Assembly (NCBI GenBank): GCA_024641365.1
Contig: JAHEDF010000016.1
Coordinates: 14,163 to 21,072 of the forward strand
DNA length: 6,910 nt
DNA from: Planctomycetota bacterium
Lineage (GTDB): Bacteria; Planctomycetota; UBA11346
Direction of reading: 5' to 3'
Below are positions 1-6,719 of the stretch, in pieces. Position 1 is the first letter of the stretch, and each line of letters begins with the position of its first letter. Position numbers and translations under genes: made by a program. The notes beneath the pieces are model-generated. The model worked only from the letters and a program-made list of their open reading frames with translations, did not search any database and had not been told where the DNA came from.

Positions 1-46
1 CCAAGAATTCCTTTACACGAATAACGATAATAGATAAATTAGTGGT

Positions 47-1759
47 ATGAAACTGTCTGGTTATCGTCCTGCTTTGCTTACCACTTTACGAGCTGGTTAT
101 GGTCGGCCAGAGTTATTAAAAGATATCAGTGCGGGAATGCTGGTTGGGGTTGTTGCCTTACCTTTATCGATGGCATTAGCGATAGCTTCAGGATGTAAAC
201 CAGAACAAGGATTATGGACAGCCATAATCGGTGGATTTATAATTAGTTTGCTTGGGGGTAGTCGTGTACAAATTGGAGGACCAGCTGGAGCTTTTGTTGG
301 ATTATGTGCGGTAGGGGTTAATCAATTCGGCTATGAGGGATTAGCGCTTGCCACCATAATGTCTGGATTTTTCATATTTGTAATGGGTTGGGCACGGTTG
401 GGACAAGCCGTCAGTTTTATTCCTATGCCTGTCGTGATTGGATTTACTTCCGGCATAGCTTTAATTTTGTGTTCTACTCAAATTGGACCAGCTCTTGGAT
501 TACCAGAAACTTTAAAACCGGCAGAACACGTTCATGAACGTTTAGTCTTTATTTGGTTACATATTCATGAATGGAACTATCGCGCGTTATTAGTGTGTGG
601 TGTGACCATGATGATAATTATTGGACTAAGACGAATATCCGTGCAAATTCCTAGTTCTTTATTGGGTGTCATAATTATGACACTATTTGTATCTTATATG
701 GGTTGGGATGCGCCAATTAAAGGATCATCACCATCCACAGATACGACATTACTTGATACAATTGCATCGCGGTATGGCGGTATTCCTGCGATGTTACCTG
801 CACCGACTATCCCAGGATTTGGCTTATCCGAACAAGCTACGTTATTGGATTACGCCAATCGGATTCGTGAACTTTCGAGCCTAGCACTAGCTATCGCATT
901 ATTGGGAGCCATAGAATCGTTATTATCAGCAGTGGTTTGTGATGGTATGACGGGATATCGCCATGACTCAAATTCTGAATTAATAGGCCAGGGCCTAGCA
1001 AATATGATTAGCCCACTATTTATGGGGTTGCCAGCTACAGGCGTTATTGCCCGATCATCAACGAATGTGCGAGCCGGAGCAACGTCACCACTCGCAGGTA
1101 TTTTTCATGCCATGGTGGTCTTAATTATCATGGTTTGCGCAGCGCCGTTGGTTGGACACATTCCAATGGCATCGTTAGCGGGTGTGTTATTGGTCGTGTG
1201 TTGGTATATGGCCGAGTTGCGGCATTGGCCACATATTCTTAAAGCAGGCCGTAGCGACGCTTTTTTGTTACCAGTAGCATTTTTTCTAACCGCGTTTGTT
1301 GGATTAACAGAAGCCATATTAGTTGGCGTTACGTTGGCCATGTTTTTCTTTGTAAAACGAATGAGTGATCTCACCGAAATACATCATACGCACAAGCATG
1401 CTGAACACATACGAAGCGACATACCACCTGGTGTAAAAGTTTATACCGTGCGCGGTGCTTTTTTCTTTGGAGCCGCCACCAGAATTCGCGATCTTGAAAG
1501 TGACAGCGATGTAAAAGTAGCGCTCGTATTACGGTTAGAGGATGTTCCATTTATTGATGCAACGGCAGCGTTTTCACTGCGTGAATTAGCGAATAGTTTT
1601 CACAAAAAGGGATCGCGGTTAATGATCTGTGACATCTCCGAACGAGTCAGTGACGATTTGCATCGGCATCATCTCGTTGAGTATTTGGGAATAGAGAATG
1701 TGCACCGAACGTTTGAGGACGTTATGACTATATTGTCACAGGCAGGTGAAAAAAAATGA
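47..1759 (+). CDS. SulP/SLC26 family anion permease with C-terminal STAS domain
   Basis: This 570-residue inner-membrane protein is a SulP-type secondary transporter for anions such as sulfate or bicarbonate; the substrate cannot be read from sequence. Family signatures seen are VALPLSMALAIASG (residues 36-49, first membrane helix), GGSRVQIGGPAGAFV (70-84, third helix), GAIESLLSA (287-295), whose Glu290 sits where SulP proteins carry a conserved acidic residue, and GLPATGVIARSSTNVRAG (327-344). Hydrophobic segments continue to about residue 437. A short His-rich linker (446-454, HHTHKHAEH) then leads to a STAS domain at about 462-565, with the core LRLEDVPFIDATAAF (496-510). The Asp504-Ala505 pair has no serine at the position phosphorylated in anti-anti-sigma factors. 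Length is normal for bacterial SulP proteins. The ATG at 47 leaves a typical short N-terminal tail, although no clear ribosome binding site precedes it. TTTACA at 12-17 resembles a -35 box, but I see no convincing -10 partner. The gene converges on the sulfatase, which makes sulfate a plausible but unproven cargo. Confidence 0.93.
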   Translation: MKLSGYRPALLTTLRAGYGRPELLKDISAGMLVGVVALPLSMALAIASGCKPEQGLWTAIIGGFIISLLGGSRVQIGGPAGAFVGLCAVGVNQFGYEGLALATIMSGFFIFVMGWARLGQAVSFIPMPVVIGFTSGIALILCSTQIGPALGLPETLKPAEHVHERLVFIWLHIHEWNYRALLVCGVTMMIIIGLRRISVQIPSSLLGVIIMTLFVSYMGWDAPIKGSSPSTDTTLLDTIASRYGGIPAMLPAPTIPGFGLSEQATLLDYANRIRELSSLALAIALLGAIESLLSAVVCDGMTGYRHDSNSELIGQGLANMISPLFMGLPATGVIARSSTNVRAGATSPLAGIFHAMVVLIIMVCAAPLVGHIPMASLAGVLLVVCWYMAELRHWPHILKAGRSDAFLLPVAFFLTAFVGLTEAILVGVTLAMFFFVKRMSDLTEIHHTHKHAEHIRSDIPPGVKVYTVRGAFFFGAATRIRDLESDSDVKVALVLRLEDVPFIDATAAFSLRELANSFHKKGSRLMICDISERVSDDLHRHHLVEYLGIENVHRTFEDVMTILSQAGEKK

Positions 1760-1773
1760 ACGCAGCGCGACAG

Positions 1774-1797
1774 TGTGTTTGCCAATTGGCAAACACA
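1774..1797. terminator. Perfect 24-bp palindrome between convergent genes, possible bidirectional terminator
   Basis: Two adjacent 12-base arms, TGTGTTTGCCAA at 1774-1785 and its exact reverse complement at 1786-1797, form a palindrome with no spacer. It lies 14 bases after the permease stop and 30 bases after the sulfatase stop in their respective directions, which suits a shared terminator hairpin. A uridine tract does not directly follow the stem in either direction; the nearest is the A8 run at 1749-1756, read as T8 on the minus strand about 17 bases past the stem. It is therefore not a textbook intrinsic terminator and could instead be a binding site for a dimeric regulator. Confidence 0.5.
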
Positions 1798-1827
1798 GCA
1801 TGTTCATACCAGTAAATGATTTCACGC

Positions 1828-3390
1828 TTATCGACCATCCCCAGTATAAATAATTATTCCATCTTTTGGTGCTTGTGGCCAGGGAGTTGTCCCAGGAGCC
1901 CATTCTTTTGGTTGGGTGGCGCGAATTTTATTAACTGCTTCTTTGACCCATTCCGGCGCGCTGGCATTTTCTGCCTGTCCGTACACGTAGGGCAAAGCTG
2001 GGTCCATTAAGACGGGTTGTTTGCCAATAATTTTTGATAACGGAGGACGCTCTTTGCCGAGTACTGCCAGGCGATCAGATAATGTTTTAACGATATCAGG
2101 ATGTTGGTCAGCGATGTTCTTTTGTTCACTGGGATCAGTGGCAATATTATATAATTCTTTCCCCATTAATTTATAATCACCAGATCGAATGGTGGGTAAG
2201 CGCACGCTACCACTGACTTCGAATACAATTTCGGTGCGTGGGCTGGGCTTATTATGGAATAACATCTCGATCATATTAAGCCCATCAATTGGCTCGGTTC
2301 CTGTTGGCGGACCACCTGCTAAAGCGGCAAATGTTGGTAAAATATCAACCACATGCATCAGCTCATTATTTCTTGTTCCTGGTTTTGTATGCCCGGGCCA
2401 TCGAACCACGCAGGGAACGCGCACGCCGCCCTCTAAGGTGGTATTTTTTGTCCCGCGAAATGGTTTATTCGAGGCTTCGGTTAAACCGCCATTATCATTT
2501 GTACAAATAACTAAGGTATTGTTGCCAAACCCATATTGATCAAGCGCACCTATAATACGACCAATGGCATCATCTAAACATTTCAGAGCGGCTTGTCGTT
2601 TATCGTACGTTTCGGTGTAACGCGGAATAGATTCAAGTGGTCCGTGAATAGCATTAAAAGGTACATAGAAGAAAAATGGTTTATCTGGTTTTTGTTGCGC
2701 TAATAAATGCACAACTTCATTCGCAATTAAATCAGTCGTGTACCCTTGTTCTGCCACCGGCTGTTGATTACGATGCCAATCGTAAACGGCAAAACGAGCG
2801 GGTGCATTATGGGGAATCGTGTAATTCGTATAATCAATGCCCCATGCGTAATGACCATATTGGTAATCAAATCCCTGTCCCATTGGTAAATGCTCAGGGA
2901 GCCATTCACCACAGTGCCATTTACCAGTTATGGCGGTAAAATAACCAGCAGCGCGCAGTGATTCGGCCACGGTATGTTCTTCAGTAGGCAACGCATGAAT
3001 CATGCGGGTTTCATCACCATTCGGCAGGTGCGGTAATTCTATGTTGAGCATTTTTAAATAATCGAATTTGCCAAAATCTTCGCTGCGCCAATCCATCCAA
3101 TTACGAAAGGCATAACGGCCAGTCAGCAACGCAGCTCGCGACGGTGAACAAACCGAATGCATATAAAATTGTGTTAACTGCATGCCTTGTGCCGCTAAAC
3201 GATCAATATGCGGGGTGAGGTCTTTGTTCCCGCCATTAAATCCAGGGTCGCCCCAACCCATATCGTCAGCCATAATCAGCACGATATTTGGCTTACTGTT
3301 GGTTTCGTCAGCGGCTTCATTAGGAGCGCTAGTCAATAATAAGAGCGCTGGTGCGAGACAGAGCACATTAAAAAAAGACAGGCACTTCAT
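1828..3390 (-). CDS. Secreted formylglycine-dependent sulfatase (arylsulfatase type)
   Basis: This 520-residue exported enzyme would hydrolyse a sulfate ester, possibly on a sulfated polysaccharide or other organic sulfate; the true substrate is unknown. An N-terminal signal peptide (hydrophobic core about residues 5-20, likely cut near Ala26) points to the periplasm or outside. Alkaline-phosphatase-fold sulfatase motifs are in order: ADDMGWGD with metal-ligand Asp42 and Asp43; CSPSRAALLTGR at 81-92, where Cys81 would be converted to formylglycine; GKWH (156-159, Lys157 and His159); IHGP (His249); TNDNGG with Asp298 and Asn299; and FRGTKNTTLEGGVRVP with Lys315. All expected catalytic residues are present, so it should be active if a formylglycine-generating or anaerobic sulfatase-maturing enzyme exists elsewhere. 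The ATG at 3390 is preferred over in-frame ATG 3411 and GTG 3441 because AAGGA lies 7 bases upstream and the signal peptide then begins at once. The last 50 residues or so form a Trp/Pro-rich tail beyond the core domain. Confidence 0.95.
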   Translation of the reverse strand: MKCLSFFNVLCLAPALLLLTSAPNEAADETNSKPNIVLIMADDMGWGDPGFNGGNKDLTPHIDRLAAQGMQLTQFYMHSVCSPSRAALLTGRYAFRNWMDWRSEDFGKFDYLKMLNIELPHLPNGDETRMIHALPTEEHTVAESLRAAGYFTAITGKWHCGEWLPEHLPMGQGFDYQYGHYAWGIDYTNYTIPHNAPARFAVYDWHRNQQPVAEQGYTTDLIANEVVHLLAQQKPDKPFFFYVPFNAIHGPLESIPRYTETYDKRQAALKCLDDAIGRIIGALDQYGFGNNTLVICTNDNGGLTEASNKPFRGTKNTTLEGGVRVPCVVRWPGHTKPGTRNNELMHVVDILPTFAALAGGPPTGTEPIDGLNMIEMLFHNKPSPRTEIVFEVSGSVRLPTIRSGDYKLMGKELYNIATDPSEQKNIADQHPDIVKTLSDRLAVLGKERPPLSKIIGKQPVLMDPALPYVYGQAENASAPEWVKEAVNKIRATQPKEWAPGTTPWPQAPKDGIIIYTGDGR

Positions 3391-3397
3391 AGTCGTA

Positions 3398-3402
3398 TCC
3401 TT
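3398..3402 (-). promoter_or_regulatory. Ribosome binding site of the sulfatase gene
   Basis: On the minus strand AAGGA lies 7 bases before the ATG at 3390. It is the clearest Shine-Dalgarno sequence in the window and decides the sulfatase start against the two longer in-frame options. The other genes lack an equally good match. Confidence 0.7.
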
Positions 3403-3532
3403 AAGGTACATTGCTGACTTTGCAGCGTAAAAGCTATACACAAATGATCGTCATGAAACCATTTCTAAATGTGTGCCATAAATTGGTTGAGGCACTCGTA
3501 GGCAGATATGTAGGTTTTATCCATGAATCATT

Positions 3533-3568
3533 AAAAAGCGCATCCCTGGGTATTTCCCAGGGATGCGC
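3533..3568 (-). terminator. Strong intrinsic terminator of the Nramp-like gene
   Basis: A perfect 13-bp GC-rich stem (GCGCATCCCTGGG at 3538-3550 pairing with 3556-3568) closes a 5-base loop. On the minus strand it is followed at once by TTTTT (complement of 3533-3537). It begins 28 bases after the stop of the Nramp-like gene and so should end that transcript. The sulfatase further along the same strand would then need its own promoter within 3391-3532, where I see no convincing -35/-10 pair. Confidence 0.9.
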
Positions 3569-3596
3569 AACCGTAAATACGAACTGGTAAGATGAC

Positions 3597-5297
3597 TTAG
3601 GCTTTATTACCGCGCATGAAATGGGCGATAATTGCCATTAGTAAGAAAATGCCGACAGCACCCACACCAATCCAACCGACTTTACTCCAGACCGCCCAAC
3701 CGGCGCCAATAGTCGTCGCTATAACGGATAAGCTCAGCAAGAAATTATAAAATACACGCTTGCCACCCTGAGGCATGTGTTCGCCTAATAAGCGCTTACT
3801 ATTAAACATCACAAAGAAGGTGATCGCAGCGATGGGTAATAATGCCATGCCAAATACGCTGGTGGGAACGGCTAACCAGAAACGTGCACTGCCATCACCC
3901 CATAAGACAATAAAACCAATAGAACCAGTAATCGCAGGAATAGCGGTACCAATATAAGAAAGTGTTCGTGACCCTGATTTTCCTAAGGCTTCACACAAAC
4001 AATAACCATTAATAAGCATCAAGACGATAATGGTTGAAATGGCCATGCCGAAGACGCCTAATCCGAATACCATTTGAGCGGTATTTTTCCCGGTTAATTC
4101 AGCTAATGAATCTGCTAATACACCCGCATCGCGTTGCACTAACATGGCAGCTAAACGTTTTTCGGGAAGCGGTAATGCGTCACGTTTTTCTTTTAATAAT
4201 TCAGGCGTTGGGGTTGCACCAGATTGTGCTAATTCGAATTTGATGCGTTTATCTAATGCGCCTTCGTATTGACCGACATATTTTTCAGTCGCGGCAGTTG
4301 CGGGCTCTTCGCCGACTAAACCTTTATCATACGCACCGTGGAAGCGGCTGGTCGCAGCAATAACGACGCAGCTGGTAACGAGTAAAAAAGGAATGAATAA
4401 ACCAGTAGCCAAATCGAAAACTGCCTGACCGCGGAAATGTTTATCCCAACCGCGTTTGAGCATCGAATACGGCAATAAGAAGGTCATATTAATACCTACG
4501 GCGGTCGCCGCACCGGTAACCATTAAATCACGTTGCATGGATAAAATGTAATTGGTCCAATATTCTGGATTTGAGGTCGTTGGAATAATTTCTCGATAGG
4601 TGGTCGCAGGCTCAAACAATAAATTAAAATTAGGAATAAAGCCGGCAAAGATTTTACCCCATGGTAGGCCAACATCAGAAAAGGCTAAAGCACCAACAAC
4701 GCCGACGAAGCTTATAACAATTAAGGCAACCATAATTTTTAACACGACTTCAAATATTTTTGCTCCTTTACCGCCAGTAATTGAACTCCACACCACGGCC
4801 AATGAAGCGAGCGCAATAACCGCGACAATAATGTTACGCCACATGGCACCATCTAATTTACCCGAGAATAAATTTTGTTGGATTGCAGCGGTACCTAAAG
4901 AAAATTGTGGCATTGCCCACACCATATTGGCAATGGCAGAAGCCAGCAGCCATCCCCATGCTAATACGGGATTCACATCTTCCTTAATCGCATCAAATGG
5001 ACGTTTGCCTGTCGATAAAGTTACGAAGCCGATGGTCGACAACATGACGATGCCTAAAAACATCATCAGTGGTTGCAGCCACAACATTTCGTAGCCACCA
5101 ATAACACCTAAAAAGAGACAGCCAGCTAATGTACCACCGCCCAGGGTGATGGCACTTTGCAACCAACCCGGACCAGAGAGCTTTACATGAGCGGCTAATT
5201 TTCCGCCCAGACCTTTATCGGCAGCTGACATTAATATTGCGCGATCCGCCTCAACGCCAGATGTTGGGGCAGCAGAGGAATCAGTGGGTGTTGTCAT
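3597..5297 (-). CDS. Nramp-related (LeuT-fold) membrane transporter homologue with altered metal-site motifs
   Basis: This 566-residue integral membrane protein has about 11-12 hydrophobic segments and resembles the Nramp divalent-metal transporter superfamily. The first helix region GPGWLQSAITLGGGTLAG (42-59) matches the family's GPG...DPGN segment, but the Asp-Pro-Gly-Asn positions read Gly53-Gly54-Gly55-Thr56. The sixth-helix region (about 262-284, containing VGINMTFLLPYSML) also lacks the usual Met-Pro-His. Canonical Mn/Fe ligands thus appear absent, so the substrate is unknown. Between about residues 318 and 406 is a charged, hydrophilic, helix-prone insert, at the position of the loop after helix 7, which would face the periplasm; ordinary bacterial Nramps are roughly 400-450 residues. 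Similar proteins are commonly labelled divalent metal transporters in planctomycete genomes, from my recollection of the family. The ATG at 5297 has only a weak GGTG upstream. The gene ends at the intrinsic terminator at 3533-3568 and is divergent from the serine hydrolase. Confidence 0.82.
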   Translation of the reverse strand: MTTPTDSSAAPTSGVEADRAILMSAADKGLGGKLAAHVKLSGPGWLQSAITLGGGTLAGCLFLGVIGGYEMLWLQPLMMFLGIVMLSTIGFVTLSTGKRPFDAIKEDVNPVLAWGWLLASAIANMVWAMPQFSLGTAAIQQNLFSGKLDGAMWRNIIVAVIALASLAVVWSSITGGKGAKIFEVVLKIMVALIVISFVGVVGALAFSDVGLPWGKIFAGFIPNFNLLFEPATTYREIIPTTSNPEYWTNYILSMQRDLMVTGAATAVGINMTFLLPYSMLKRGWDKHFRGQAVFDLATGLFIPFLLVTSCVVIAATSRFHGAYDKGLVGEEPATAATEKYVGQYEGALDKRIKFELAQSGATPTPELLKEKRDALPLPEKRLAAMLVQRDAGVLADSLAELTGKNTAQMVFGLGVFGMAISTIIVLMLINGYCLCEALGKSGSRTLSYIGTAIPAITGSIGFIVLWGDGSARFWLAVPTSVFGMALLPIAAITFFVMFNSKRLLGEHMPQGGKRVFYNFLLSLSVIATTIGAGWAVWSKVGWIGVGAVGIFLLMAIIAHFMRGNKA

Positions 5298-5310
5298 AGG
5301 CGCACACCAT

Positions 5311-5330
5311 GCCAGCTGTTTTTTGCTGGC
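5311..5330 (-). promoter_or_regulatory. Small hairpin in the leader of the Nramp-like gene
   Basis: On the minus strand GCCAGC (complement of 5325-5330) pairs with GCTGGC (complement of 5311-5316) around an A-rich 8-base loop. The stem ends 13 bases before the ATG at 5297, next to where the ribosome would bind, so it could influence translation. No uridine tract follows, so it is not an intrinsic terminator. With only six pairs it could also arise by chance. Confidence 0.3.
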
Positions 5331-5506
5331 TAGACCCCAATTTCGTTGACTACGAGTTTGCTACAAACCGCCATAAACGTGTGATTTCCGATCAAAAATG
5401 ATCAAAAAAAGGGCCTTTTATCGGTTGTGTTTCTCATCGCTAATATGGTTTATACCTATTTCGTATTGTGAGTAGACCAAGCGGACACAGCAGACAGATT
5501 AGCAAC
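5331..5506. promoter_or_regulatory. Divergent intergenic region with tandem GATCAAAAAW repeat
   Basis: This stretch should hold the promoters of both the Nramp-like gene (leftward) and the serine hydrolase gene (rightward). It contains a tandem 10-base direct repeat, GATCAAAAAT at 5390-5399 and GATCAAAAAA at 5400-5409, and directly after it an imperfect dyad AAAAGGGCCTTTT at 5407-5419. One-turn spacing of the repeat makes a regulator site possible. Rightward promoter candidates, such as TTGTGT at 5425-5430 with TATACC at 5451-5456, are weak and badly spaced. I recognise no known riboswitch in the leftward leader. Confidence 0.35.
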
Positions 5507-6634
5507 ATGCATCTTACAAAACCAATTTTTATAATAAATAAATCATCACTTAGAATAATAATATTCATATTATTTGGGTTGATGAGTACTGATTTGCAAG
5601 CAGAGGTGGTTGCGTGGCCTGCAGATGAATCACCTCGTGCTGGTGACGAAAAAATAGTTAACATATTAATACCAATTCAACAAAAGCATAAAATCCCTGC
5701 GATGGGTGCTGCGGTCGTTCGCAGTTCAGGAATCGAATCTCAAGGAGTTGTAGGATGGAGAAAATTAGGTGACCCAACAGCGGTTACACTGGATGATCAA
5801 TGGCATTTAGGCTCAGATACAAAAATGATGACAGCCACGTTGGCAGCCCATTATGTGGAACTGAAAAAAATTTCCTGGGATACACCCGTAACAAAAATTT
5901 TACCATTTGTTCCGCCAACATGGTCAACGGTGACATTAGATATGTGTTTAGCGCACCGCTCAGGCGCACCAGCAAATATATCCTGGATGTTACAAGTTAA
6001 TCGCAGCATGGCGGTAAAAACTATCACCGCAAATCCACCACAACATGACCCAGGAACAAAATATCTGTACAGTAATGCCGGTTATGTTTTAGCAGGAGCC
6101 ATGCTAGAAAAAATTACCAATAAAAGTTGGGAAGAATTAATCCAAGACGATGTATGGAAACCCCTCAAAATTAAAAACGCCGGATTCGGCGGCATGGGCA
6201 CCACCGGACAAGTCGATCAACCATGGGCTCACAAACCCGGCGGCATCGTCGTTGGTAACGGCCCATTAATAGATAACGCCGCAGTTTTAGGCCCAGCCGG
6301 CACCGTGCACATGCCGCTAGCCGAATGGGCAAAATTTATCGCCGACCAATTAAACGGCGCACAAGGAAAACCTGCTTTACTAAAGGCAGACAGTTATCAG
6401 CACCTACAAACCCCATGGCCCAACGACACCTGCGCCCGCGGCTGGATAGTAGTCCCCAGACCGTGGGCACAAGGAAACGCCTACACCCACAGCGGCAGCA
6501 ACACCATGCATTTCGCCGTAGTCTGGATGGCCCAAAAAATCGACCTAGCCATATTAATCTGCTGCAACCAAGGCGAAGCCGCCCAAGCCTGCGACGAAGT
6601 AGCCTCAGAACTGATTAAAGCTTTTATTAAGTAA
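5507..6634 (+). CDS. Exported serine hydrolase, class C beta-lactamase/DD-peptidase family
   Basis: This 375-residue protein belongs to the serine hydrolase family that includes class C beta-lactamases, DD-peptidases and esterases; members act on beta-lactams, peptidoglycan peptides or small esters, and the substrate here is undetermined. From the ATG at 5507 it opens with a signal peptide (hydrophobic run about residues 17-27, likely cut after Ala32 in LQA), so it acts in the periplasm or outside. Catalytic motifs are present: SDTK (nucleophile Ser103, Lys106), YSN (Tyr188, Asn190), and HSGS at 328-331 in place of KTG. The His form of the third motif is common among the DD-peptidase/esterase-like members, so antibiotic resistance should not be assumed. 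A GTG at 5468 would add 13 polar residues before the signal peptide; neither start has a clear ribosome binding site, and I prefer the ATG. From about 6170 onward codons become strongly C-ending, unlike the first part of the gene. Confidence 0.88.
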   Translation: MHLTKPIFIINKSSLRIIIFILFGLMSTDLQAEVVAWPADESPRAGDEKIVNILIPIQQKHKIPAMGAAVVRSSGIESQGVVGWRKLGDPTAVTLDDQWHLGSDTKMMTATLAAHYVELKKISWDTPVTKILPFVPPTWSTVTLDMCLAHRSGAPANISWMLQVNRSMAVKTITANPPQHDPGTKYLYSNAGYVLAGAMLEKITNKSWEELIQDDVWKPLKIKNAGFGGMGTTGQVDQPWAHKPGGIVVGNGPLIDNAAVLGPAGTVHMPLAEWAKFIADQLNGAQGKPALLKADSYQHLQTPWPNDTCARGWIVVPRPWAQGNAYTHSGSNTMHFAVVWMAQKIDLAILICCNQGEAAQACDEVASELIKAFIK

Positions 6635-6685
6635 TGGCAAGTATTTAATTTAATGAAATATCAACATTTATAGAATAACAAGCTA

Positions 6686-6719
6686 AAATCATTTTAACTT
6701 GGTTTAGTTAAAATGATTT
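6686..6719. repeat. AT-rich 14-bp inverted repeat over the PIN gene stop codon
   Basis: AAATCATTTTAACT at 6686-6699 is exactly complementary to 6706-6719, with a 6-base loop. It covers the stop codon (6694-6696) and the last eight codons of the PIN-domain gene and lies about 50 bases after the serine hydrolase stop. Placement between convergent genes suggests a transcript-end hairpin, but the stem is AT-rich and has no clean uridine tract on either side. A remnant mobile-element end is an alternative. Confidence 0.5.

Noticed and set aside
1105..1374. 89-codon open frame on the minus strand within the permease gene
   Set aside because: It lies opposite conserved SulP helices, its product has no recognisable domain, and its Asn/Thr/Ala-rich make-up is what the antisense of membrane-helix codons gives.
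2189..2539. 116-codon plus-strand open frame within the sulfatase gene
   Set aside because: It is antisense to the conserved sulfatase core, including the TNDNGG and FRGTKNTTLEGG motifs, and has no domain of its own.
5331..5467. Possible metal-sensing riboswitch upstream of the Nramp-like gene
   Set aside because: I looked for yybP-ykoY or M-box-like conserved cores in the minus-strand leader and saw neither the sequence cores nor a terminator/antiterminator pair.
5468..5506. GTG start at 5468 for the serine hydrolase
   Set aside because: It would put 13 polar residues ahead of the signal peptide and has no ribosome binding site; the ATG at 5507 gives a normal export signal.
5440..5664. 74-codon minus-strand open frame with a hydrophobic segment over the start of the hydrolase gene
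   Set aside because: The hydrophobic run is the antisense of the hydrolase signal peptide, and there is no ribosome binding site or recognisable domain.
6325..6618. 97-codon open frame on the plus strand within the serine hydrolase gene
   Set aside because: It coincides with the C-ending codon stretch, which removes stops from the +1 frame and gives an Arg/Pro/Ser-rich product. The in-frame HSGS motif shows which frame is real.
5507..6634. Antibiotic-resistance (AmpC) assignment for the serine hydrolase
   Set aside because: The third motif is HSGS, not KTG, and the overall sequence fits the broad DD-peptidase/esterase-like group, so only the family level is supported.
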